Assembly (NCBI RefSeq): GCF_002067135.1
Contig: NZ_CP020105.1
Location: forward strand, 4,774,001-4,838,000
Direction: 5' to 3'
DNA: 64,000 nucleotides
Origin: Spirosoma rigui
GTDB lineage: Bacteria > Bacteroidota > Bacteroidia > Cytophagales > Spirosomataceae
The translations under genes and the position numbers were made by a program. Below, in pieces: positions 20,546 to 29,441 of this stretch. Below the pieces are notes generated by a model. That model was not told where the DNA came from and searched no databases. It was given only the letters and a program-made list of their open reading frames with translations. Positions within the stretch are counted from its first letter, which is position 1, and each line of letters begins with the position of its first letter.

Positions 20546-21532
20546 TTAAAACGCCACCGACTTCAATTTGAGCCCGGTGTCTTCGGGCAAGCCAAAGATC
20601 AGGTTCATGTTCTGCACGGCTTGCCCCGATGCACCTTTGGTCAGGTTATCGATAACGCTCGTGATCAGCAGTTGCCCTTCGTGCAGTTCCAGGTGCAGAA
20701 AACACTTGTTGGTATTGACCACCTGTTTCACATCGATTGGCGAATCGCTAAGGTGCGTAAAGGGCTGATCGGCGTAGTAAGTCCGGTAGAGCGCTTTGGC
20801 TTCGTCCAGCGTTCCCGAAAAGGGCGTGTACACATTCGCCATGATGCCCCGGGTGAAATCGCCCCGGTAGGGTACGAAGTTGATAGCGTGGCTAAAATCA
20901 GGATCGAGCATGGTCAGGCTCTGCCGTATTTCGGCCAGGTGCTGGTGCGAAAACGCCTTGTAAATAGATACGTTATTGTTGCGCCAGGTGAAATGCGTCG
21001 TAGGTGAGAGGGCCTGCCCCGCACCGGTACTACCGGTGATCGCGCTCACTTGCACGTCATCAGTCAGCTTACCCGCTTTCGCCAGCGGCAGCAGCGCCAG
21101 TTGAATACTGGTGGCAAAACAGCCGGGATTGGCAATGCGTGTTGCCTCCTGAATCCGCTCGCGCTGGAGTTCGGGTAAGCCGTACACAAAATCGTCGTGC
21201 TCATCGCGGAAGTCGGCGCTCAGATCGATCACCGCAATATCGTCGGAGATGTCGTGCTCCGCCATAAACGTCACCGAGGCACCGTGTCCTGAGCATAGAA
21301 AGAGCGCATCCAGTCCATCCTGGGCTACCAGCGCGGCCAGGTCATCGCCCGAAAAAAGCAAATCGGTATCGCCCAGCAAATCGGTATGCGTTGTCCAGAC
21401 GGGTTTGCCTGCGTGACTCTTGCTGTGCACGAACTGGACGTTTACAAACGGGTGATGGAGAAGGATACGCAGCAGTTCGCCACCGGTGTAGCCTGCTCCG
21501 CCAATAATGCCAATGTTAAGTTGATCTGTCAC
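20546..21532 (-). CDS. argC: N-acetyl-gamma-glutamyl-phosphate reductase
   Basis: This 328-aa enzyme performs the third step of arginine biosynthesis, the NADPH-dependent reduction of N-acetylglutamyl-phosphate to the semialdehyde. The nucleotide-binding GIIGGAGYTGGELLR is at about 8-22. The catalytic Cys is residue 138 in ANPGCFATS, and the downstream THFTWRNNN/HQHLAEI region carries the conserved catalytic-loop His. It starts with GTG, 173 bp after the glycosyltransferase stop. That gap is larger than within a tight operon, so an internal promoter may exist. Some Bacteroidota use succinylated intermediates, and the sequence alone does not say which acyl group is used. Confidence 0.93.
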   Translation of the reverse strand: MTDQLNIGIIGGAGYTGGELLRILLHHPFVNVQFVHSKSHAGKPVWTTHTDLLGDTDLLFSGDDLAALVAQDGLDALFLCSGHGASVTFMAEHDISDDIAVIDLSADFRDEHDDFVYGLPELQRERIQEATRIANPGCFATSIQLALLPLAKAGKLTDDVQVSAITGSTGAGQALSPTTHFTWRNNNVSIYKAFSHQHLAEIRQSLTMLDPDFSHAINFVPYRGDFTRGIMANVYTPFSGTLDEAKALYRTYYADQPFTHLSDSPIDVKQVVNTNKCFLHLELHEGQLLITSVIDNLTKGASGQAVQNMNLIFGLPEDTGLKLKSVAF

Positions 21533-21705
21533 GTTCTGTACGTTTAGTAAGCTACCGGAATAGCCGGTGAGCCATTCGTCGACGCCTTTGTTAAATGTCT
21601 TTTTCGTCCGTTGTACCCGTACTAGGGACGGGTGTGGGGCCGCAACCGGAGTCTCGTATAAATACCTTTAGAACCCGGCAGGCTCCCCCTTCGGTTCCGG
21701 CCTGG

Positions 21706-22962
21706 TTAGCGCCGGATCGTTCGGTAGAGGGCAATATGCTGGTCAATAAACCGGTCCCAGGAGAACAGCGCAGCCCGGGCGCGGGATTTGATCGAGAGTT
21801 CGTCCCGCAGAGACGCCGAATTGATCATCTGCAGCATTGCCTGCTTGAGAGCGTCGGCATCGGTAGGCGGTACGGTCAGGGCCGCGTCGCCGACAACTTC
21901 GGTCAGCGCCGGAATCGACGAGGCAATGACCGGCAAACCGCATTGCATCGCTTCCAGGGGCGGCAAGCCGAAACCTTCGTACAAGGACGGATAGACAAAC
22001 CCCAGCGCACCCGAGTACAAGGGAGCCAGTTGCGCATCGGGCACAAAACCCGTCACCACAATGCGCGACCGCAGGGCATCACTTTGGGCCAGTTCGCCCA
22101 TGATCTGATCAAATTTCCAGCCCTTTGTTCCCACGAGTACCAGCTTTACATCAGCCGGTATGTCGCCACTACGGGCAAGCTGGGCAAAACAACGAACCAG
22201 ATGGTCGATGTTTTTGCGCGGCTCAAACGTAGCCAGGCTCAGCAGATACGGGGCATCGCCCAGGCTATATTGCTGCCGGATCGCCTGTAGCGCCAACGAA
22301 TCGGTAACGGGGTAAAACAGGGCCGTCGAAGCCGCCAGGTGAATGGGCGTAACGCGGGCCGGATCGGTGCGGGTATACGTGCAGAAATCCTCTTTTGTCG
22401 CTTCCGATACCGTAATCACCTGCGCATCGGGCGGCAGCCTGTCCAGCACCTGCCGAACCGTGTTATCTCCTTTGGGAAACCACTCGGGGTGAAAAATAGG
22501 GATCAGGTCGTGGATCGTCTGCACGCTCGTCACCGACCGGTCCTGCCCTACTGCCCCGGGAATCGGGTAGAAGGGGGAGTGGTAAATACTACCATGGGGA
22601 AACTGCTTCGTATCGAACCGCGCTTCGTCGCCACCGAGCCTTTTTTTGCCCTGGTAAAAAGCCTGCCGAATCACTTTGGTAGGCAGGCTATTCAGCGAGA
22701 AGGGTGCCAGCAATCCGTTTTCGATAGCCGCCTGCCTACGCTCGGCGGGCCGGTTCACGAATGCCGGTCCGGCACTACCCAGCGTAGCGCGGGCATAGCG
22801 CATGGTCTCGGGCAGGTGCGACGAGGCCGCCAGCGACAGGTTTATGTCGCTGGCTTTCCACAGGCCCGTCATCAGCCGTTCGGCCACCCGGCCGACGCCC
22901 GTTTGCGCCTGCCGGTGGTAGAATCCAATGCCCAGTACGCTGGCGTCAAGAATTATGTTCAC
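21706..22962 (-). CDS. Family 1/4-like glycosyltransferase inside the arginine cluster
   Basis: This 418-aa GT-B glycosyltransferase transfers an unknown sugar from a nucleotide donor. The C-terminal donor-binding domain has LSLATFEPRKNIDHL (about 241-255), LVLVGTKGWK and the E-x7-E motif in SLYEGFGLPPLEAMQCG (Glu329 and Glu337). The N-terminal acceptor domain starts NIILDASVLGIGFY and has the TGVGRVAERL helix. It starts with GTG inside the last codons of argG (17-nt overlap), so it is translationally linked to argG. It has no obvious part in arginine synthesis, and no other glycan genes lie beside it. Confidence 0.9.
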   Translation of the reverse strand: MNIILDASVLGIGFYHRQAQTGVGRVAERLMTGLWKASDINLSLAASSHLPETMRYARATLGSAGPAFVNRPAERRQAAIENGLLAPFSLNSLPTKVIRQAFYQGKKRLGGDEARFDTKQFPHGSIYHSPFYPIPGAVGQDRSVTSVQTIHDLIPIFHPEWFPKGDNTVRQVLDRLPPDAQVITVSEATKEDFCTYTRTDPARVTPIHLAASTALFYPVTDSLALQAIRQQYSLGDAPYLLSLATFEPRKNIDHLVRCFAQLARSGDIPADVKLVLVGTKGWKFDQIMGELAQSDALRSRIVVTGFVPDAQLAPLYSGALGFVYPSLYEGFGLPPLEAMQCGLPVIASSIPALTEVVGDAALTVPPTDADALKQAMLQMINSASLRDELSIKSRARAALFSWDRFIDQHIALYRTIRR

Positions 22963-24157
22963 GAATTTTCTCGTAGATCATCACCTGGTTCGACGCTACC
23001 TTCGAGAAGCCCCGTACATCATCGCCCGTCCAGGCGTTGTTCATCTCACCGTAGGACCCGAAGGCCGCCGACATCAGGTCATGGGTCGACTCGATGCCCA
23101 GCACCTGGAACCGGTACGGAGCCAGCAGGACGTGTACCTTACCCGATACATGGCTCTGGGTGTCGGCGAGGAACGTTTCGATGTTCCGCATGACGGGGTC
23201 CATAAACTGGCCTTCGTGCAGCATGGTACCGTACCAGTTGGCCAGTTGGTCCTTCCAGTACAGCTGCCACTTGGCCAGTACGTGTTTCTCGAGGGTATGG
23301 TGCGCTTTGAGCAGAATCAGTGGGGCGGGTGCTTCGAAACCAACGCGGCCTTTGATACCAATGATCGTGTCGCCCACGTGAATATCCCGACCAATACCGA
23401 AGGGTCCGGCCAGCTCGGTCAGGCGACGGATAGCGTCGACCGGGTTAGCGAAGGTTTCGTCGCCGTAGGTCGGGCTGGTGATTGCTTTTATCTCGCCGTG
23501 TTCAAAGGTGAGCGTAACGGTTTCCGGTTCCGATTTTGTTACCTGCGTTGGCCAGGCGGCTTCGGGCAGGAACTGATCGGACGTCAGCGTTTCGCGACCA
23601 CCCACCGAGGTGCCCCACAGGCCTTTGTTGATGGAATAGGCCGCTTTGTGCCACTCCTGCTCCACTCCTTTCGCTTTCAGGTATTCGATTTCAGCCTCTC
23701 GTGACAGCTTCAGATCGCGGATAGGCGTAATAATTTCAGCGTCGGGGCTAATGATGCGGAACGCCATGTCGAAACGAACCTGGTCGTTACCGGCACCGGT
23801 GCTGCCGTGGGCAATCGCCGATGCACCAATTTCCCGCGCGTACTCGGCCGCAGCAATGGCCTGAAAAATCCGTTCGGCGCTCACGCAAAGCGGATACGTG
23901 TTGTTTTTCAACACATTCCCGAATACCAGAAACTTCAGGCATTGCTGGTAGTAATCGTCGGTTTTGGCAATCGTCACGTGCGATTTGACTCCAAGCGAAT
24001 AGGCCCGCTCTTCAATAGCGACCAGTTCGGCATCCGAGAAACCACCCGTGTCGACCAGTACCGAATGGACTTCCATGCCCCGGTCTTCGGACAAATATTT
24101 AACGCAGAATGAGGTATCGAGACCTCCGCTGAAGGCAAGAACTACTTTTTGAGACAT
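22946..24157 (-). CDS. argG: Argininosuccinate synthase
   Basis: This 403-aa enzyme condenses citrulline and aspartate with ATP to argininosuccinate. The ATP-PPase motif AFSGGLDTSFCVKYL is at about 8-22. The citrulline/aspartate-binding segments SVLVDTGGFSD, the HGSTGAGNDQVRFD stretch (about 115-128) and the later SVGGRETL segment are present. It is the first gene of a minus-strand run with the overlapping glycosyltransferase and then argC. Ninety-two bases separate it from the lipid kinase upstream, enough for its own promoter. The length is typical. Confidence 0.94.
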   Translation of the reverse strand: MSQKVVLAFSGGLDTSFCVKYLSEDRGMEVHSVLVDTGGFSDAELVAIEERAYSLGVKSHVTIAKTDDYYQQCLKFLVFGNVLKNNTYPLCVSAERIFQAIAAAEYAREIGASAIAHGSTGAGNDQVRFDMAFRIISPDAEIITPIRDLKLSREAEIEYLKAKGVEQEWHKAAYSINKGLWGTSVGGRETLTSDQFLPEAAWPTQVTKSEPETVTLTFEHGEIKAITSPTYGDETFANPVDAIRRLTELAGPFGIGRDIHVGDTIIGIKGRVGFEAPAPLILLKAHHTLEKHVLAKWQLYWKDQLANWYGTMLHEGQFMDPVMRNIETFLADTQSHVSGKVHVLLAPYRFQVLGIESTHDLMSAAFGSYGEMNNAWTGDDVRGFSKVASNQVMIYEKIREHNS

Positions 24158-24249
24158 TGGCTGGCAGACATCGGCCGGTTTTGTTAGCCCGGCATCAGGA
24201 TAATTTGACGGGGCAAATATCGGTCATCCAGCGTTATGTTGTGTCAATT

Positions 24250-25131
24250 TTACAACAACACCAGCAAGCTACCCGGCAATATTCGCACCTCGGCCCGGCC
24301 ATTGGGCAGGGTTATTGGTTCGCCATCGGCATGAATGAGCATTGGCCCCTCAGTCTGGACGGTTGCGGTTTTGATCGACTGGCCCTGCCAGTAGGCCGAC
24401 CGGTTCAGGGTTTTGTTAAAGAGCCGCCAGGCCAGCATCCCTGCCATCTGTGCCGGAAAAGGGCGCATCTCACACTGTTCCAGGTAACCGTCGGCAATAT
24501 TGGCGGTAGGCGCCATCCAGGCGTTATTGCCAAACTGGCCGGCGTTGGCGAAGGTCATCGAAAACAGTCGTCGCTCCTCCCGCCCATTGAGCAGAAACAG
24601 CCCCGGCCGGTAGGCCCAGTAGGCCCGGAAGGCCGTACGGACGTACGTTGGTAAGCCGCGTACGGGCTGCTGCGCGAAGGCGTGAGCCACGTAGGCTTCG
24701 AAACCCAGGCCCGCCGTACAAAAGAATGGGTGCTCGTTTATTTCGGCGCTGTCGATCACCACCGGCCGGCCGGTCAGGGCGCGCTCAACGGCTTTCAGAG
24801 GATTAAGGGGGATACCCAGGTGCCGCGCCAGCCCATTCCCCGACCCAATGGGTACAATACCCAAGGCCGTACCCGACCGCCGGAGCGCCTGGGCCGTTTC
24901 GTTAATGGTACCGTCGCCCCCAATGGCCAGCACCCGGCTGTAGCTCTGGGCGACGGCGGCAGCGGCCAGCTCCGTAGCATGGCCGGGGTGGGTAGTCAGT
25001 ACGGCTTCGGCGGCAAAGCCCGATGCATCGGCCTGCCGCAGAAAGGTATCGCGCAGGAGGGTTTTCTGCGCAACGGACGTTGTGCCCGACAGCGGATTGA
25101 TAATGGCCAAAACGGCCGAACGTGCACTCAC
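24250..25131 (-). CDS. Diacylglycerol kinase / YegS-family lipid kinase
   Basis: This 293-aa protein of the DAGK catalytic family phosphorylates diacylglycerol or a related lipid, such as sphingosine-like lipids, at the membrane. The signature AIGGDGTINETA covers residues 69-80, with the GGDGT ATP motif at 71-75, and PIGSGNGLARHLGIP is at about 94-108. The C-terminal beta-sandwich ends in ADGEPITLPNGRAEVRILPG. It starts with GTG exactly at the base after the stop of the 37-aa membrane peptide, which implies coupled translation. With an alpha-oxoamine synthase elsewhere in the window, a sphingolipid base is an imaginable substrate, but this is unproven. Confidence 0.88.
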   Translation of the reverse strand: MSARSAVLAIINPLSGTTSVAQKTLLRDTFLRQADASGFAAEAVLTTHPGHATELAAAAVAQSYSRVLAIGGDGTINETAQALRRSGTALGIVPIGSGNGLARHLGIPLNPLKAVERALTGRPVVIDSAEINEHPFFCTAGLGFEAYVAHAFAQQPVRGLPTYVRTAFRAYWAYRPGLFLLNGREERRLFSMTFANAGQFGNNAWMAPTANIADGYLEQCEMRPFPAQMAGMLAWRLFNKTLNRSAYWQGQSIKTATVQTEGPMLIHADGEPITLPNGRAEVRILPGSLLVLL

Positions 25132-25245
25132 TCAGGAAAAGAAAACAAATAAGAGAATGATAAAAACGACGATGAACACGTAGTACCAACCATCCGAGAA
25201 GATGTATGGCTTGTACTCGTCATAAAATTTGCGAATATTTTTCAT
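25132..25245 (-). CDS. 37-aa single-span membrane peptide
   Basis: This short frame lies between the FabG-like gene and the lipid kinase. The translation starts MKNIRKFYDEYKPYIFSDGW, followed by one strongly hydrophobic helix (about residues 21-36, rich in Val, Ile, Leu and Phe) ending at Ser37. The N-terminal half is basic/aromatic and would face the cytoplasm. The ATG lies 46 bp after the FabG-like stop, and the TGA abuts the GTG of the kinase with no gap. I know no function. The clear membrane pattern, position and coupling make it a credible small gene, perhaps a helper of one of the two enzymes. Confidence 0.65.
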   Translation of the reverse strand: MKNIRKFYDEYKPYIFSDGWYYVFIVVFIILLFVFFS

Positions 25246-25290
25246 AGAAGTAGCGGTGGGTAAGTGACGAGTAACAGGGTTACCTGGCCC

Positions 25291-26028
25291 TTACGATGCC
25301 TGACCGCCGTTTACGGCCAGCACGTGACCATTCACAAATGAGGCTTCGTCGGAAGCCAAGTATAGATAGGCGTAGGCAATGTCCGATGGCTCGCCGATAC
25401 GCCGGGCCGGGATGGTCGATATAGCCTGATTTTTTACGTCCTCGGGCATAGCGTCGGTCATGGGCGTTCGGATATAGCCCGGTGCCACAGCGTTGGCGGT
25501 GATGCCTTTGGGACCCAGTTCCTTGGCCCAGGAACGTACCATACCAATAATACCCGCTTTAGCCGCGGCATAGTTCGTTTGCCCAAACGCGCCGTGGACG
25601 CCCACAATGGACGAGGTACAGATGATACGGCCATATTTCTGCTCGACCATGTACGGCGCAATCACTTTCGTGCAGTTGAATACCCCCGTCAGGTTCACGT
25701 CGATAACCTGCTGCCACTCGGCAAACGACATTTTGAGCAGCGTTTTGTCGCGGGTGATCCCAGCGTTGTTCACCAGAATGTCGATGCGGCCGTAGCGGTC
25801 GCTGATGTCGCGGGCAGCCGCTTCAATGGCGGGCACGTCGGTCGTGCTGATGGCCATGAACTCGCAGCGGTATCCCTGATCGCGTAGGGCCTGGGCGGTA
25901 GCCTCGCCTTCTTCGAGCAGATCCCAGATGATAACCGTAGCACCTTCACGGCAGAATACGTCGGCGGCACCCTGCCCAATACCCCGGGCGGCTCCGGTAA
26001 TGATGGCAACTTTATTCTGTAGTCTCAT
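25291..26028 (-). CDS. SDR-family 3-oxoacyl-ACP reductase (FabG-like)
   Basis: This 245-aa classical short-chain dehydrogenase resembles FabG. The NAD(P) motif TGAARGIGQG covers 11-20, NNAG 87-90, and the catalytic Ser140, Tyr153 and Lys157 lie in SSIVGVHG / NYAAAKAG. The C terminus has the VAPGYIRTPMTDAMPE substrate-loop region. It overlaps the upstream quinone-oxidoreductase-like gene by four bases (ATGA), so the two are cotranslated. FabG in fatty-acid synthesis is possible, but a second copy acting with the MDR enzyme on another keto compound, such as acetoacetyl-CoA or a lipid precursor, fits the operon equally well. Confidence 0.87.
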   Translation of the reverse strand: MRLQNKVAIITGAARGIGQGAADVFCREGATVIIWDLLEEGEATAQALRDQGYRCEFMAISTTDVPAIEAAARDISDRYGRIDILVNNAGITRDKTLLKMSFAEWQQVIDVNLTGVFNCTKVIAPYMVEQKYGRIICTSSIVGVHGAFGQTNYAAAKAGIIGMVRSWAKELGPKGITANAVAPGYIRTPMTDAMPEDVKNQAISTIPARRIGEPSDIAYAYLYLASDEASFVNGHVLAVNGGQAS

Positions 26029-26999
26029 AGCTTGATAACGGCTTTCCCAACCACCCGGCGTTCGCTCAAATCACGCAGCGCATCGGGAGCCTGGGGTAAG
26101 GTATATAATTTGTAGATATGCTGTTTAAGCTGACCCGTCTTGATCCAGTGCAGGATCTGGCCGAAGTTCTGCGTACTCGTTTTGGGTTCCCGCTGCGCGA
26201 AGGCCCCCCAGAACACGCCCACAATGGACGCACCCTTCAGCAGCGCCAGATTGAGCGGAATACTTGGTATCTCGCCAGCGGCAAATCCAACGACCAGGTA
26301 ACGCCCTTTCCAGGCCAGCGACCGGATGGCAGGTTCGGCATAGCGGTCGCCAACGGGATCGTATACCACGTCGATACCGTTTCCGGCGGTCAGCTCTTTG
26401 ATCCGTTCGCGGAGGTTTTCGGTGGTGTAGTTGATGGTTTCGGCGGCACCCATCTGGCGGCAAACGGCCAGTTTCTCCTCACTCGATGCGGCTGCAATGA
26501 CCCGCGCACCCATCAGAACACCCAACTGCACGGCCGCCAGACCAACCCCACCCGCGGCTCCCATGACCAGCAGTGTTTCGCCAGCCTGCAGGCCCGCCCG
26601 GTCTTTCAGCGCGTGGTACGACGTACCGTAGGTATACATCGTCGAGGCCGCCGTTACGAAATCCATACCCTCGGGCATGGGCAGCGTCGTCTTCGCATCG
26701 GCGACCACTTCTTCGGCAAAACCACCGTGGCCCGTCATCGAAAACACCCGATCGCCCACGTTCAGGTGACTGACCCCCTCACCGGTTTCGGTGATCACGC
26801 CCGACACTTCGCCACCGGGCGAAAACGGAAATGGGGGCTTGAACTGATATTTCCCTTCAATAATCAGGGTATCGGGGAAATTAACACCACAGGCTTCAAC
26901 CCGGATTACAACCTGTCCTTTTCCCGCTTTCGGGCTGGGCATGTCGGTCAGGAGAAGTTGGTCGGGCGGGCCATACTGTTGGCAGATAATAGCTTTCAT
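26025..26999 (-). CDS. Zinc-independent MDR (quinone oxidoreductase-like) protein
   Basis: This 324-aa medium-chain dehydrogenase/reductase resembles the NADPH:quinone oxidoreductase group, which lacks the structural zinc. The N-terminal GroES-like domain includes VIRVEACGVNFPDTLIIEG and PFPFSPGGEVSGVI. The Rossmann domain has GAAGGVGLAAVQLG (about 145-158). No zinc-ligand cluster of four cysteines is present. The ATG at 26999 opens with MKAIICQQYGPP, the usual start of this family; a longer frame to 27029 adds only ten unlikely residues. It heads the operon that continues into the FabG-like gene through a four-base overlap. Confidence 0.88.
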   Translation of the reverse strand: MKAIICQQYGPPDQLLLTDMPSPKAGKGQVVIRVEACGVNFPDTLIIEGKYQFKPPFPFSPGGEVSGVITETGEGVSHLNVGDRVFSMTGHGGFAEEVVADAKTTLPMPEGMDFVTAASTMYTYGTSYHALKDRAGLQAGETLLVMGAAGGVGLAAVQLGVLMGARVIAAASSEEKLAVCRQMGAAETINYTTENLRERIKELTAGNGIDVVYDPVGDRYAEPAIRSLAWKGRYLVVGFAAGEIPSIPLNLALLKGASIVGVFWGAFAQREPKTSTQNFGQILHWIKTGQLKQHIYKLYTLPQAPDALRDLSERRVVGKAVIKL

Positions 27000-27060
27000 A
27001 GATGAAGGCAGGCCACGGTCAGGTGACAACGGTTTAGGATGAACGGGGCGACCCGCTGCC

Positions 27061-27068
27061 CAAAACTA
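27061..27068 (-). promoter_or_regulatory. -7 promoter motif for the MDR/FabG/lipid kinase operon
   Basis: Read on the minus strand this is TAGTTTTG, an exact TAnnTTTG match. It lies 61 bp before the MDR ATG. No -33 TTTG is found at 18-21 bp. Confidence 0.5.
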
Positions 27069-27151
27069 ACGGAATTTATGGGAGCGGCACCGGCTCAGAC
27101 CAATATTTAAACCGGCTGACGTAGTAGCTTTACCGAAACAACCTCACACGC

Positions 27152-27586
27152 ATGAAAGCATTCGTTCCCCTGCTCCTGCTATGCCTGCTGGCGGGCCAGG
27201 CCCTAAGTCAGTCCGTTGCCACCGACCGCCGGGCTATTCTGGCGGTGCTCAAACGCCAGACCGAAGACTGGAACGCCGGTCGGGTCGAAAAATTCATGAA
27301 TGGGTACTGGGCCTCCGATTCGCTGACGTTTGTTGGCAAGAACGGAATCACGTACGGCTACGCCCCAACTCTGGCCAACTACAAAAAGCGCTACCCCGAC
27401 CGGGAGTCGATGGGTACGCTCAAGTTCGACATACTTCAACTCGACTTTCCATCGCCCAATGTGGCTTATGTCATTGGCCGCTGGCACCTGACCCGGCCCA
27501 AGATCGGCGACGCGGGCGGCCATTTCACGCTGCTCTGGCGAAAGATCAAAAAGCGCTGGGTAATTGTCAGCGACCACTCCAGCTAA
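27152..27586 (+). CDS. Secreted NTF2-like (SnoaL/DUF4440-type) protein
   Basis: This 144-aa small protein has a signal peptide (residues 1-19, ending ALSQ), then an NTF2-like cone fold of the DUF4440/SnoaL kind. RRAILAVLKRQTEDWNAGRV (about 26-45) is the usual first helix, followed by the F-x-GYW...DSLTFVG and ITYGYAPTLANYKKRYPD segments and a beta-sheet end with FTLLWRKIKKRWVIVSDHSS. Members bind or convert small molecules, but many have no known role, and no catalytic residue can be named here. It converges on the acyltransferase gene with only two bases between the stops. Confidence 0.8.
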   Translation: MKAFVPLLLLCLLAGQALSQSVATDRRAILAVLKRQTEDWNAGRVEKFMNGYWASDSLTFVGKNGITYGYAPTLANYKKRYPDRESMGTLKFDILQLDFPSPNVAYVIGRWHLTRPKIGDAGGHFTLLWRKIKKRWVIVSDHSS

Positions 27587-27588
27587 AC

Positions 27589-28824
27589 TCATTTGGTCCC
27601 CACCGCTGAGGGCTCCGTCAGCTTCGGCTCCTTAGCGGACAGGCGCTCCCGGAGTTCGGTAACGGGTTTCTCAAAATACTTGAACAGCAGTGTCGACAGG
27701 ATCAGCACAATTACCCAGAAGGCACCTATTTTCAGCCAGCCAATGGTGAGCGAAGTTGTGGGAATGCGTTCGAGGACGGTAATCATTACCGGCGTCAGGT
27801 TGAGCAGGTACATGGAGTACGAGATCAGGCTGATGTGGGTGATGGCCCGCGCCACGCCCAGCCGGGTCCAGCTGGCGGGAGCTGTCCGCCAGCCGTCCAT
27901 GTACGGCATGAGCAACGTCATGCTCAGGCCGATCAGCAGAAAGTAGACCGTGCGTTTGTAGAACACATAAGCCGGATAAACTCCCATGTCGACATAATAA
28001 TGCAGGACGATGACGGAGGCCGAGAACGCAATGAGCATGGTCAGGACGATGCCCAGCACCAGCGTTCGGCGACGCAGCCCCTCATTGGCCCAGTGCGTTG
28101 GGAAGTAATACTTCACGTATGCCGCCAATACCCCGTAGCTGATGGCATCCAGGCGCGTAATCACGATGCCTCGGTAGCCGAGTTCGCCGGCAGAGATGGG
28201 CACCTGTAGCGCCGTAATAAAGCGATACAGATTGGAGCCAATGATGACCAGCAGAATCATGGCCAGCGCAATCCGTTTCCGGGACCACCGGGCCGCCAGC
28301 AGGGTGTGTAACAGCCAGAGCACCAGCGGCAGCGTGATATACGACCATTCCTCGATAGCCAGGCTCCAGGTTTCGGGAAAAAACCCCACAAGTTCCTGGT
28401 TGAAGTTCTGCAGGAAAACGAAGTAGGAAAGCAGGGTCTGTTTGGGTGGCAGCGTATGATGGAGACCACTTCGCCATGCCCGCAGCAGGGCCGTCACGAT
28501 CAGGCCTGTCAGCACCAGGTAGTAAGCCGGCAGGGTACGGAACCACCGGCGTGTCCAGAAGTTGAGCAGCAGTTTACGGTCGAAGCCCCCGTTCTTTTCG
28601 TAGGACCGGATCAGAATACCGCCGATCAGAAAGCCGCTCAGGACGAAAAACAACTCGACCCCGTCGGGTAATACGTTATGCCAGAAAGCACCCGTGTAGT
28701 ACTCTTTTAAGGCGATCGTTGCGTGGGAATCGACAACAATCAAAATAGCGATGGCCCGCATGACATCCAGCCCAAAGACGCGCTTTGTGTACAGTGTGCC
28801 CAGCGAAAACAGATTTTTACCCAT
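27589..28824 (-). CDS. Acyltransferase family 3 (OafA/YrhL-like) membrane protein
   Basis: This 411-aa inner-membrane O-acyltransferase has the AT3 fold; such enzymes acetylate or succinylate surface polysaccharides or other exported molecules. About ten transmembrane segments are visible. The first carries the family motif VMRAIAILIVVDSHATI with a conserved His (about 20-36), followed by FFVLSGFLIGGIL (about 59-71) and the ARGxxR-type loop. No SGNH extension is present, so it is the short form. It is not next to a polysaccharide cluster. Confidence 0.88.
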   Translation of the reverse strand: MGKNLFSLGTLYTKRVFGLDVMRAIAILIVVDSHATIALKEYYTGAFWHNVLPDGVELFFVLSGFLIGGILIRSYEKNGGFDRKLLLNFWTRRWFRTLPAYYLVLTGLIVTALLRAWRSGLHHTLPPKQTLLSYFVFLQNFNQELVGFFPETWSLAIEEWSYITLPLVLWLLHTLLAARWSRKRIALAMILLVIIGSNLYRFITALQVPISAGELGYRGIVITRLDAISYGVLAAYVKYYFPTHWANEGLRRRTLVLGIVLTMLIAFSASVIVLHYYVDMGVYPAYVFYKRTVYFLLIGLSMTLLMPYMDGWRTAPASWTRLGVARAITHISLISYSMYLLNLTPVMITVLERIPTTSLTIGWLKIGAFWVIVLILSTLLFKYFEKPVTELRERLSAKEPKLTEPSAVGTK

Positions 28825-28843
28825 ACAAGAACTTAATCGACTG

Positions 28844-28851
28844 CAAAACTA
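28844..28851 (-). promoter_or_regulatory. -7 promoter motif for the acyltransferase gene
   Basis: TAGTTTTG on the minus strand is an exact TAnnTTTG match, 19 bp before the ATG at 28824. Confidence 0.55.
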
Positions 28852-28980
28852 AGCGCTATTGCCCACACTTCTGCAGGAATATAGGCAGTGGCTTTTGTCA
28901 GGCCGGCCGGGTTTGAACTTTCGCGTGAGCCACCTAATTTGCGTCCCCTATAGCATCTCTGTTCGTTTAATCCCGTTTCT

Positions 28981-29394
28981 ATGGTACCTGATTTTGCTCT
29001 CGACGCTGTTCATCGTTATCCGTTCCGTTTCTCCCAGGCCGATGTTGTCGATTTCGCCCGCGTAACCGGTGACAATAACCCGCTGCACCTCGACGCTGAC
29101 TTTGCGGCTACTACGCCCTTCAAGCGGCCTATTATTCACGGCATGCTCGGCGCGAGCGTCTTCACCAAAGTCCTCGGCACCGAGTTTCCGGGCTATGGAT
29201 CGGTATACCTGGGCCAGACGTTCGAGTTTTTGCGCCCCATGTTTGTCGACACCGACTACGAAGCGGTATTCACCGTAAAGTCGATCAATCCAGACAAGCA
29301 TACGGCCGAAATCCTGGGTGAGCTGCGCGACGCCCAGACCGGGAAGGTCACTACCCGGGGGGTGGCCACGCTCATGCACCGGGAGAAGATATAA
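28981..29394 (+). CDS. MaoC-family dehydratase (hot-dog fold)
   Basis: This 137-aa protein is a probable (R)-specific enoyl-CoA hydratase. The hydratase-2 motif is present: FSQADVVDFARVTGDNNPLHLD (about 16-37, with catalytic Asp in the DNNP turn and the downstream His), then FKRPIIHGMLGASVFTKVLG (about 47-66) and GQTFEFLRPMF. The length is typical of PhaJ-like enzymes. It may feed fatty-acid breakdown or hydroxyacyl synthesis. It is monocistronic, followed by a bidirectional hairpin shared with the histone H1-like gene. Confidence 0.9.
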   Translation: MVPDFALDAVHRYPFRFSQADVVDFARVTGDNNPLHLDADFAATTPFKRPIIHGMLGASVFTKVLGTEFPGYGSVYLGQTFEFLRPMFVDTDYEAVFTVKSINPDKHTAEILGELRDAQTGKVTTRGVATLMHREKI

Positions 29395-29441
29395 CCCCGC
29401 CCTGTTTTGTACACCCCGGTACCGGCAAGTTCTTATACATG

